Shown here: positions 1 to 6,784 of the stretch, piece by piece | How the letters are laid out: each line of letters begins with the position of its first letter | Numbering within the stretch: position 1 is the stretch's first letter | Origin: PALSA-270 sp963770915 | GTDB lineage: Bacteria; Acidobacteriota; Terriglobia; Terriglobales; Acidobacteriaceae | Assembly (NCBI GenBank): GCA_963770915.1 | Contig: CAVYRG010000001.1 | Coordinates: forward strand, 1,984,001-2,048,000 | Direction: 5' to 3' | DNA: 64,000 nucleotides | The notes under the pieces: model-generated | The model's database searches: none | Told to the model about the DNA's origin: nothing | Seen by the model: the letters and a program-made list of their open reading frames with translations, nothing else | Program-made: the position numbers and the translations under genes

Positions 1-1
1 G

Positions 2-37
2 AGCTTTAAGCTGGCGCAACCGCTGGAAGTGAAGTAG
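2..37 (+). CDS. C-terminal tail of a gene cut by the window edge
   Basis: An open frame enters from the left edge and ends in TAG at 35-37 after eleven residues (SFKLAQPLEVK). A palindrome-rich non-coding stretch begins just after it, which fits the end of a gene. The tail is too short to assign a family, and the frame could be chance. Confidence 0.3.
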   Translation, partial: SFKLAQPLEVK

Positions 38-92
38 TGAAGATGCTTACGTGGGGGCAGCCGCCCTCGGCTGTCCGGGGCGAAGCGGCGTA

Positions 93-110
93 ATGTTCCT
101 TAAGGAACAT
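93..110. repeat. Perfect 18-bp palindrome
   Basis: ATGTTCCTTAAGGAACAT reads identically on both strands. It may be an operator or part of an intergenic repeat. No adjacent gene start explains it. Confidence 0.6.
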
Positions 111-113
111 AGC

Positions 114-148
114 GTCATCACAGAACCGGCAGACGATACTGTGATGAC
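114..148. repeat. Inverted repeat, 10-bp perfect arms
   Basis: Arms GTCATCACAG (114-123) and CTGTGATGAC (139-148) are exact reverse complements with a 15-nt spacer. It follows the 93-110 palindrome by only 3 bp, so the two may form one element. Confidence 0.55.
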
Positions 149-225
149 AGCTAAGGCTAAGAAAACAGAGCGGAAAGCCGGGCGAGCACGACGGGAGTGT
201 CACGGCTTCTTAAACAGGCTGGTGG

Positions 226-256
226 CCCATTCAAGCCCTCCTTTGGCTTGAGTGGG
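226..256. repeat. Strong 12-bp hairpin
   Basis: Arms 226-237 and 245-256 pair over 12 positions with a single G-U, around a 7-nt loop. There is no clear T tract. It could act as a transcript-end structure for the gene ending at 37 or be a dispersed intergenic hairpin. Confidence 0.5.
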
Positions 257-447
257 TCCCTTCTCAGTTGCCAGCGCGCCGTTTGGCTTTTCCGTTCTCA
301 TTCGCGGTGCCGATGTCCCCTAACCCGCCGATCGCAATCGGCTCCTGATCCGGAAATTGCGCCACGCGAGTCAGGCTCCCCCAACCGCTTCCACGCAATT
401 CCGCGGAACCGCTCCTGCGCCTGCGGCGGCGGAGCGCACAACTCCCC

Positions 448-876
448 TCAAACGGCTCCGACCCTCCAGTGAAACGGTCTGAATTCAGCCAGCCGTTTGA
501 AATCTCGCTCGTTGGCGGTGATGACGGTAATCCCCAAGCGTGCGGCGCTCATGGCGATGAGGGCGTCGTTGGTCAGCCGCCCTTGCCCGATTTGCTCATA
601 GCCATGCCTAACCGCCAGGCGAGCCAGAACTTTGCCGGTCTGCGTCCAGTCACTGAGGTTGGGCACGACTACTCGTTTAGCTCGCTCAAAGTCGCGCTCC
701 AATCGCTCCAAGGCGGCGCGGCTGCGGTCGTCGGCTCCCGCATAGAGCTCTTCGAGCACCACCGAACTTATCCAGAGAGGCGCGTCCGCCGCCACGCTGC
801 GGAGCCGGAGCACAGCGTCTCCGCCCCGGCGGAGCGCGGAAATATAGATGGAAGAATCAAACAGAACCGGTACCAC
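448..876 (-). CDS. PIN-domain toxin, VapC-like
   Basis: The 142-residue product has the acidic pattern of PIN-domain ribonucleases: Asp7 in LFDSS, the Glu pair in EELYAG near 42, the Asp in TNDALIA near 104 and a late TANERDF. VapC-family toxins cleave RNA using Mg2+ and are neutralised by the partner antitoxin. The start is GTG at 874-876, directly after the antitoxin stop (TAA then GTG), which implies coupled translation. The target RNA cannot be read from the sequence. Confidence 0.85.
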   Translation of the reverse strand: MVPVLFDSSIYISALRRGGDAVLRLRSVAADAPLWISSVVLEELYAGADDRSRAALERLERDFERAKRVVVPNLSDWTQTGKVLARLAVRHGYEQIGQGRLTNDALIAMSAARLGITVITANERDFKRLAEFRPFHWRVGAV

Positions 877-1104
877 TTACTTCCCCAACTTGCCGTAAAC
901 ATCCTTGATCTCGCCGCCACTTTCCAGGAACCGCTCGTGCGCCTGCGACGCCAGCCGGTTTCGCTCATGCTCGCTGATCACCAAATCGAGCGCCTGTTCG
1001 ATCGTCTCAGTCTCAGTATTCGCCTGCAGCACTTTCTGAGCGCGCTTCACCTTGACGGCATCCAACTGAAAATGTTTATGGGCTCGATTTCTCACGGCGG
1101 GCAT
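877..1104 (-). CDS. VapB-like antitoxin
   Basis: This 75-residue protein lies immediately upstream of the PIN toxin. A short basic N-terminus is followed by a segment resembling a ribbon-helix-helix DNA-binding fold (residues about 12-47, with TETETIEQALDL), then a charged C-terminal tail of the kind that wraps the toxin. The RBS is strong: GAGGA about 8 nt before ATG. Such antitoxins usually repress their own promoter, and a palindrome sits within the predicted promoter upstream. The subfamily is uncertain. Confidence 0.75.
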   Translation of the reverse strand: MPAVRNRAHKHFQLDAVKVKRAQKVLQANTETETIEQALDLVISEHERNRLASQAHERFLESGGEIKDVYGKLGK

Positions 1105-1139
1105 GACAAAATCCTCTCAGGATGTTCCGTCCGAATCTC

Positions 1140-1174
1140 ATGTACATAATAGCGGTATTCATGTTCATGCACAA
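1140..1174 (-). promoter_or_regulatory. Candidate promoter and operator of the vapBC-like pair
   Basis: On the minus strand TTGTGC (1169-1174) and TATTAT (1146-1151) are separated by 17 bp, about 40 bp before the antitoxin start. The 8-bp palindrome ATGTACAT (1140-1147) overlaps the -10 edge and could be the autoregulatory operator. Confidence 0.5.
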
Positions 1175-1394
1175 GAGGACTGACGACCCGGTCTACTTTC
1201 GTGGTCTTGCCGCAATTTCTGAATTCCTTCACACTAATGGTTTCCACTAACCCAGCTCTTTGACAATGACAGCCGTAACTGCCACGCGCTCAGGATTTTG
1301 CGTGCAAGTGCCGCAAACTCATAGATCTGCGGTGATTTTCCCGCCAAGTCCGTGCAGGCAAAAGACCGAGGGGGGAGGGGGTGAGGGGGTACTC

Positions 1395-2696
1395 CTAATC
1401 CGCCCGATAGACCACTCGGCCGCCCACGATGGTCGCGACAACCTTCCCTGTGAGTTGCCGGCCATCGAACGGCGTGTTGCGCGATTTGGATTGCGACTTC
1501 GCCGCCGAGAACGTCCACTGTTTCTTCGGATCGAAAATGGTCACGTCGGCGAAGCCGGCGCGCGCTAGCGTGCCGCGCCCTCGCAGATCGACCACCCGCG
1601 CTGGTCCGGCGGTGAAGAGTTCCACGATGCGCGTCAGCGGAATCTTGTGCTGGCGGTGCAAACGCGTAATTGCCAGGCCGACTGCGGTCTCGAGGCCAAT
1701 GACGCCGAAGGCAGCTTTCTCGAACTCGATGCACTTTTCATGCATGGCATGAGGGGCGTGGTCGGTGGCAATTGCATCCACCGTGCCGTCGGCCAGGGCG
1801 ACCAGGATCGCTTCCACATCCGCCGCCGAGCGCAGCGGCGGATTCATCTTGAAGTTGGTGTCGTACTCCCCTACGTCGGCGTCGGTCAGGCTGAAGTGAT
1901 GGGGCGTGACCTCGCAGGTGACGTGCACTTTGCTGCGCTTGGCTCGTCGCACCGACTTTAGCGCCTCCGCAGTCGAGAGGTGCGCCACATGCAAGCGCGC
2001 GCCGGTAAATTGCTGCGCCAGCAGCACGTCGCGCTCCACCACAGAAGCTTCGGCCGAGGCATTCATGCCTCGCAGCCCAAGCCGGAACGCGGTAGCGCCT
2101 TCGTTCATGGAGCAGCCTTCGGTCTCGCGCGTATCTTCGGCGTGCTGAATCACCGGCAGGTTAATCTCGGCCGCCAGGCGCAAAGTCTCCCGCATAATGC
2201 CGTCGCTCAGGATGGGTTTTCCATCGTCGCTTACCGCAACCGCCCCGGCGCGCTGCAGGGCGCGAAAGTCGGTGAGCGAAGCGCCTTTGCTCGCCTTGGT
2301 CGCCGCGCCAATGGGAAAAACATTTACCACGGCGTTGTGCTGCGGCTGCTGAATCCAGGTAACCCATTCCGGCGAATCGACCACTGGCTGGGTGTTCGGC
2401 ATGCAGCAGACCGAAGTAAATCCTCCCGCCGCCGCCGCTGCAGTGCCAGTCGCAATCGACTCTTTATAGCTCTGCCCTGGCTCGCGCAGGTGAACGTGGA
2501 TGTCAATGAACCCAGGCGCGACGATCAGGCCGCGCGCGTCGAATTTCTCGCTCGCGCTGCCGCGGATTTTGTTCGGCGCGGCAATCTCCGCCACCCGCCC
2601 GTCGCGCAGCAACACGTCCATCGGCGCATTGATCCGCGCTGCCGGATCAATCACATGGCCGCCTTTGATCACGAGACTGGTTACGCGTTGGCTCAT
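1395..2696 (-). CDS. pyrC: Dihydroorotase
   Basis: The enzyme interconverts carbamoyl-aspartate and dihydroorotate in pyrimidine synthesis, in the cytoplasm. The 433 residues match class I dihydroorotases. The metal motif DIHVHLREPG has His67 and His69, and the catalytic Asp lies in ATDHAPH near residue 312. It is the last gene of pyrR-pyrB-pyrC, 79 bp after pyrB, with an inverted repeat in the gap. Amidohydrolase relatives such as hydantoinase are possible from sequence alone, but the pyr context settles the call. Confidence 0.95.
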   Translation of the reverse strand: MSQRVTSLVIKGGHVIDPAARINAPMDVLLRDGRVAEIAAPNKIRGSASEKFDARGLIVAPGFIDIHVHLREPGQSYKESIATGTAAAAAGGFTSVCCMPNTQPVVDSPEWVTWIQQPQHNAVVNVFPIGAATKASKGASLTDFRALQRAGAVAVSDDGKPILSDGIMRETLRLAAEINLPVIQHAEDTRETEGCSMNEGATAFRLGLRGMNASAEASVVERDVLLAQQFTGARLHVAHLSTAEALKSVRRAKRSKVHVTCEVTPHHFSLTDADVGEYDTNFKMNPPLRSAADVEAILVALADGTVDAIATDHAPHAMHEKCIEFEKAAFGVIGLETAVGLAITRLHRQHKIPLTRIVELFTAGPARVVDLRGRGTLARAGFADVTIFDPKKQWTFSAAKSQSKSRNTPFDGRQLTGKVVATIVGGRVVYRAD

Positions 2697-2709
2697 CTTC
2701 TAAGCTCTT

Positions 2710-2771
2710 TCGCCACGGATTGACGCTGATTTTCGCAGATTCTGCTTTTGATCCGCGGAAATCCGTGGCGA
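2710..2771. repeat. 12-bp inverted repeat between pyrB and pyrC
   Basis: Arms 2710-2721 and 2760-2771 are perfect 12-bp reverse complements (core CCACGGATT / AATCCGTGG) with a 38-nt spacer that holds partial copies of the same motif. It would fold in the pyrB-pyrC mRNA and could affect processing or relative expression. Confidence 0.6.
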
Positions 2772-2775
2772 CGTT

Positions 2776-3720
2776 TCATCTCGCCCTCCCCAGCGCTTTC
2801 GCCAGGATGGCCATCCTCACCGGAACTCCGTTGTGTACTTCTTCCACGATGACCGATTGCGGGCAATCCGCCACTTCCCAGGTGAGTTCCAGGCCGCGAA
2901 TGATGGGCCCGGGATGCATGATAATGGCGTCTTTTTTGGCCAGCTTCAGCCGCGCAGTGGTCATCTGGTAGCGCGACACATATTCCTGCAAGCTGATCTT
3001 CTGGCCGCCCAGCCGCTCCTTCTGCACCCGCAGCACCGTGATCACGTCCACGCCGCGGACCGCGTCTTCCACGGTGCGGCTGATGCGCAAACCCGGCGCC
3101 AGAGTCGTAGCCAGTTCGGGCAAAAACTCCGGCGGTCCACAGAGCGTGATTTTCGCGCCAAACTTGCTGAGCAGGTGAACCGCGGAGCGCGCCACCCGGC
3201 TGTGATAGATGTCGCCAACGATCGTGACTTGCAATCCCTTGAGCGCTTTTTTGTGGCGCAGGATGGTGTAGCAGTCAAGCAACGCCTGCGAGGGATGTTC
3301 GTGCATCCCGTCGCCCGCATTGATGACGGGAATATCCAGGTGCGCAGCCATCAAGTGGGGAGCCCCGGCGCGGGGATGCCGGATGACAATCACGTCGGCG
3401 CCCACAGCCCGTAGGGTGTACGCCGTATCCAGCAGCGACTCGCCCTTCTCGATGCTGGAACCGCTGGAGAGCACCAGCGTGGTCATGGCGCCCATCGACT
3501 TCGCGGCGATTTCGAACGAGCTTCGCGTGCGGGTGGAGGCTTCGTAGAAAAGCAGCAGCACGCGCTTGCCCCGCAACAGAGGGCGCGGTTTTTGCGGATT
3601 CATGCCGCGGGCCAGTTTGAGCAGGCCCATGATCTCAGAGGGCTGGAGATGCTCAATGCCAAGCAACGAGCCGCGCGCCGGTTTCTTTGCGGCTGCGGCT
3701 TGTTTGAGATTTGCGCTCAT
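2776..3720 (-). CDS. pyrB: Aspartate carbamoyltransferase catalytic chain
   Basis: It joins carbamoyl phosphate to aspartate, the committed step of pyrimidine synthesis. The 314 residues carry the carbamoyl-phosphate motif STRTRSSFE, the HPSQ motif, a late MHPGP and the C-terminal GVPVRMA segment. No pyrI regulatory-chain gene is adjacent, as in organisms with the PyrR/PyrB/PyrC arrangement. pyrR ends 44 bp upstream, so the genes are probably co-transcribed. Confidence 0.96.
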   Translation of the reverse strand: MSANLKQAAAAKKPARGSLLGIEHLQPSEIMGLLKLARGMNPQKPRPLLRGKRVLLLFYEASTRTRSSFEIAAKSMGAMTTLVLSSGSSIEKGESLLDTAYTLRAVGADVIVIRHPRAGAPHLMAAHLDIPVINAGDGMHEHPSQALLDCYTILRHKKALKGLQVTIVGDIYHSRVARSAVHLLSKFGAKITLCGPPEFLPELATTLAPGLRISRTVEDAVRGVDVITVLRVQKERLGGQKISLQEYVSRYQMTTARLKLAKKDAIIMHPGPIIRGLELTWEVADCPQSVIVEEVHNGVPVRMAILAKALGRAR

Positions 3721-3764
3721 CGTGGAGACTTTCGCCGAACCATCTCGTCGCCGGCTTAAGGACC

Positions 3765-4340
3765 TTATCCCCGGCTCTCCATCAACAGAACTCTTTCCGA
3801 CTCATCGGTTTCCCGCAGCAGCACCTTGATGATTTCCTGTTGCGAGGTCTGCACCTTGCGTCCCACGAAACTCGCTTCGATCGGCAGCTCGCGGTGGCCG
3901 CGATCGATGAGCACGCACAGTTGGACCTTGGTGGGGCGCCCCTGGCGAAACAGCGCGTCCATGGCGGCTCGCGCTGTACGGCCAGTGTAGAGGACGTCAT
4001 CCACCAGGATGACGCTCTTGCCCGTGACCGCAAACCCGATTTCCGCCTTCTGCACTACCGGCTTCGGGCCGACCGGGGAAAGATCGTCGCGATAGAGCGT
4101 GATGTCGAGGGTGCCCACCGGCACCGGGCTTTTTTCGATCCGCTCGATCAGCCGCGCCAGACGCTGCGCCAGCGGTATCCCGCGCCGGCGAATCCCGACC
4201 ATGCCCAAGTCTTTGGCGCCGTTGTTTTTCTCCATGATTTCGTGGGCCAGCCGGACCAGCGTGCGCTCGATTTCCGACTCTGACATGAGCTGTGCCTTCT
4301 CGCGCAGGTTGATCGGCCGTGGAGAAGATTTGGCAGGCAT
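3765..4340 (-). CDS. pyrR: PyrR, pyrimidine operon regulator with uracil phosphoribosyltransferase fold
   Basis: First gene of the pyr operon. The PRPP-binding loop is VILVDDVLYTGRT, and the sequence follows Bacillus PyrR closely (DITLYRDDL, LCVLIDRGHRELPI). In PyrR-regulated bacteria the protein binds pyr mRNA when UMP is high. The frame is open further upstream, but alignment to the family begins around KAQLMSESEIERTL, so ATG 4340 (191 aa) is chosen. ATG 4286 has a better RBS (GAAGG) but would trim conserved residues. Confidence 0.92.
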   Translation of the reverse strand: MPAKSSPRPINLREKAQLMSESEIERTLVRLAHEIMEKNNGAKDLGMVGIRRRGIPLAQRLARLIERIEKSPVPVGTLDITLYRDDLSPVGPKPVVQKAEIGFAVTGKSVILVDDVLYTGRTARAAMDALFRQGRPTKVQLCVLIDRGHRELPIEASFVGRKVQTSQQEIIKVLLRETDESERVLLMESRG

Positions 4341-4443
4341 GAACGCTGCATCATACGCGGGCGAAGCGGTGCGGGGCAAGGGACGCGAGCGTCTGACGGC
4401 GTGATTAGCGGCAGCCGGGCGCATCCAGGCGCGGGCGGACTAA

Positions 4444-4506
4444 ACATCTACTTATAACTTACTAGTTAATATCTCAAATAGAACTTGCGCCTAAGTGAGT
4501 AGATGT
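4444..4506. promoter_or_regulatory. AT-rich nested inverted repeat upstream of pyrR
   Basis: ACATCTACT (4444-4452) pairs with AGTAGATGT (4498-4506), and inside it ACTTA (4457-4461) pairs with TAAGT (4492-4496). The patch is markedly AT-rich against its surroundings and lies 100-165 bp before pyrR, so it is placed to hold the pyr promoter or leader. No clean -35/-10 pair was found. Confidence 0.5.
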
Positions 4507-5044
4507 ATACAGTGAGTGTTACATGGGAGGATGATGATATGGGATTCACAGCCTGAGCAGCTTTGCGCAGCGCTTGAAGAGACGGAGAGGAGCTGGGAGA
4601 CGCTCAGAAGAGACTGCAAGAGATGGCCGCAGTTAGGAGCAGAGACTGAGGGCGGAGAGGGACGCATGCCGGACATTGCTCGTGATGCCGCTCCGACCCC
4701 AGCCACAACTCCGGTCGGGCATGTCCCGTAACCGTGACAGAGCCAGAGCAGCCCATGCTAAACGAAGACGGCAGGATATTGAGGCATCGATTCGACGAAG
4801 CCGGCTTACGTGGCGTTACAGCAGTGGACATATTGAAGACAAGTAAAAAAGTCGGTGTGGATATGCGACGCAACTATGTGGAGCGGTATTTGACTAGTGT
4901 GCAGTGGAGTAGAGGGGACGGTCACCCGCACCGGCGAACCTAGGTTAATGGGTTGCGAGTTGAATGGGCTGGCCCGAAATAGCGGATTCAGGGATGCGCA
5001 ACTGTGGGACGGCGCAGCCGGGCTCCAGCATCTAGGGACTGAAC
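4507..5044 (+). other. Unassigned stretch with three short overlapping ORFs
   Basis: No recognised gene. Plus-strand frames at 4516-4731 (71 codons), 4734-4943 (69 codons, GTG start 2 bp after the previous stop) and an Arg-rich 41-codon frame from ATG 4721 abut or overlap like small accessory or phage genes, but none resembles a family I know. A GGAGG sits at 4526-4530 directly before ATG 4531. Indels in the genes just downstream make it possible that these frames are fragments of one decayed gene. Confidence 0.35.
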
Positions 5045-5261
5045 ATGGCTCGGGCCGGTGGAAACCGCCGAAGGACACCCAAGAACTCCGCCGCCGAAGA
5101 GAGCGGGAAGAGCAGTTAGAGGACATCGTCAGCTACGGAACTGAAGAGGATTTCGTAGCAGACGGTGAAGGCCTACAATCCACGGAATTGGGAAAGAAGA
5201 GTTACACGAATTAATTATGCAGTTTCGCGCCGCCGTCCGCGAGACGCGCGGACTTTCGTAG
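5045..5261 (+). pseudogene. Small conserved-looking gene broken by about three indels
   Basis: From ATG 5045 (AGGGA 7 nt upstream) a basic N-terminus (MARAGGNRRRTPK) runs into a stop. Joining the three frames at about 5080-5090, 5155-5162 and 5182-5192 with single-base corrections gives one coherent protein of about 72 residues. It has a charged coiled segment (RRRREREEQLEDIV), then KAYNPRIG and a helical tail ending EELHELIMQFRAAV and TAG at 5259-5261. The function is unknown. It is either a decayed gene or a stretch of poor consensus sequence. Confidence 0.5.
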
Positions 5262-5398
5262 CAATTTGGTCGAGCTTTTCTTCTCGCGCGCTTAAAATCT
5301 TTCGGCGACATGCGTTTTTGGGCTCGGGAAACCAGATCGCCAAAGTTTTTATTCAAGGAATCTATCGCAGATTTCGGTTTTTCCACTGAAGTCGCCAT
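5215..5398 (-). pseudogene. Small hypothetical gene with one frameshift
   Basis: ATG 5398 has an excellent RBS (GGAAGGA, 7 nt). The first 36 residues look protein-like (SAIDSLNKNFGDLVSRAQKR). After MSPKDFK the frame turns implausible, but one base removed in the GCGCGC run near 5286-5292 gives REEKLDQIATKVRASRGRR and a stop at 5215. The repaired protein is about 61 residues, basic and without a known domain. It overlaps the tail of the plus-strand pseudogene convergently. Confidence 0.5.
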
Positions 5399-6166
5399 TG
5401 CAATGTCCTTCCCAATTCACTGCCGTCTCTAGTGTACCGTAATCGACAAGGCCAGGTCCTTTCCACGTGACTAAGGTGAAGCTACCGAAGGTCGGGCCGC
5501 GATCTCGGCGGCGAAGGGCCGCCGCGCCCACAGCCCCGCCCAGACTGGCCAAAATCAGGAAAATCACGAACATCAAGGCGAATACTATGATCATCATCAC
5601 GACCAGGCCTTGCGGAGTCTTGAAGTATTGCATCATTTGCTGGGCCTGCGGATCGGGATTGCGGGCGCCCGCTTGCGCGATCGCCTGCAGCAGCGCGGCG
5701 CGGACCTCATTGCCCGCGCGGAATACAGTTGTCTCCACCAGCGCGAGAATGCCGAACAACAAGAAGCCGAACGCGCCTCCCACTGCGCCCAGCCGCGCTC
5801 CCATCCATGCGGTTGGGTTGGCGCCGGGCACGCGCCTCCTATAAAACAGCACGCAAAGAAACCCGGCCGCCAACATTCCCAAACCGAACGAAGCGCCCAG
5901 CGGAATGATCATCAGTGCCGCGGCGATGAATCCCGCGAGCCAGGCCGCCCGCAGAGCATGCGGCCAAACGATCGCGCGGGAAGAACGGAGGTTGAGCGGG
6001 ACAGCAGGCGGGGGCGGAATTGCTTCAATAACCGGCGGCGGAGCTTCTAGTGCCGGCTCGGGGGGACAGCTCGGTATAGCCCGCGAATCTGTGGCGCGTT
6101 GCACTGCCGGCAGAACGGAATTCCGTCTTCGACCTCCGCGCCGCATTGGTAGCAGGCATGCTCCAC
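5349..6166 (-). pseudogene. Zinc-ribbon membrane protein, frameshifted in a C6 run
   Basis: From GTG 6166 the frame reads a zinc ribbon (ACYQCGAEVEDGIPFCRQCN: two CxxC knuckles) and hits a stop 40 codons in. Adding one C to the run at 6060-6065 joins it to the long second frame: a proline-rich linker, then four probable membrane helices (including LAGFIAAALMIIPLGASFG and VVMMIIVFALMFVIFLI) and a short tail. This zinc-ribbon plus membrane architecture is common among uncharacterised acidobacterial proteins. The C-terminus runs 50 bp into the next gene and may also be disturbed. Confidence 0.6.
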
Positions 6167-6217
6167 TCAAATTCAAGTTACCGCAGGCGGGCGGGAGAGG
6201 CAAACGCGGCAAATGCT

Positions 6218-6784
6218 TTAGATCGAGTCTTTGCCGTGCGTCTCGACATGGACCAACGCGAAATCGGATCCCTTGCCTTCCGGCTTCACCGAAACGATGT
6301 GTTGATTGCGCTGCGTTCCAGCCTTGAGCTCAATGTTGCTGCCCTCTTGCGATTCGCAGCTCAACGCCTGAGAGGCCCCCTCGTCCTTGGGGTGCGGGTG
6401 CATGGAAAATTGAGGTCCGGTGGTGTGGCACTCGAGCACATTGCCGTACTTCTTCAATTGCTCGCGGTAGTAGTCGAGAATTACCCGCGGGCTGGAATCC
6501 GATTCGTACTCCGCGGCAGCCACTCGGATGCCGTAGCCCATCCCGGAAATATTCACATTCGCGTCGCTGTTATCGCCTGCACTCTTTTGCTTGAGGCGCG
6601 CGCCCGGATAAAGGGGAAGGCCGGTGTCTTGCGCGTCGGCGCTTTTATCGACATGAATTCCGCCGAAAGGGGTGTTGATATCGACATTTTTGTCGTGGCC
6701 CTGCTCATCTTTTTTTACGTGAACAGTGCAGGCGGAGATAAGAACCAAAGCCGCGCAAGCGGCGAAAAGGCTAAGGATGCGCAT
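6218..6784 (-). CDS. Putative lipoprotein of unknown function
   Basis: The 188-residue product starts with a short signal peptide ending in a lipobox, LISAC (Cys about residue 19). The frame is open further upstream, but ATG 6784 has the RBS AGGAG 8 nt away and begins the signal peptide. The mature part is hydrophilic, with no domain I recognise. Its start overlaps the end of the GH3 gene by 14 bp, so the two are probably translated from one mRNA. It is likely anchored in the envelope. Confidence 0.75.
   Translation of the reverse strand: MRILSLFAACAALVLISACTVHVKKDEQGHDKNVDINTPFGGIHVDKSADAQDTGLPLYPGARLKQKSAGDNSDANVNISGMGYGIRVAAAEYESDSSPRVILDYYREQLKKYGNVLECHTTGPQFSMHPHPKDEGASQALSCESQEGSNIELKAGTQRNQHIVSVKPEGKGSDFALVHVETHGKDSI

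Larger units (their letters stand above)
38..447. other. Intergenic stretch with stacked palindromes
   Basis: No credible gene is seen in these 410 bases. Three symmetric elements lie in series: a perfect 18-bp palindrome at 93-110, a perfect 10-bp inverted repeat at 114-123/139-148, and a 12-bp hairpin at 226-237/245-256. From 257 to 447 nothing is recognised. Confidence 0.6.

Noticed and set aside
51..472. Short plus-strand frames at 51-251 and 197-472
   Set aside because: They cross several palindromes, lack RBSs and have no protein-like composition.
469..1149. A 226-codon plus-strand frame opposite the VapBC pair
   Set aside because: It is the antisense shadow of the two toxin-antitoxin genes.
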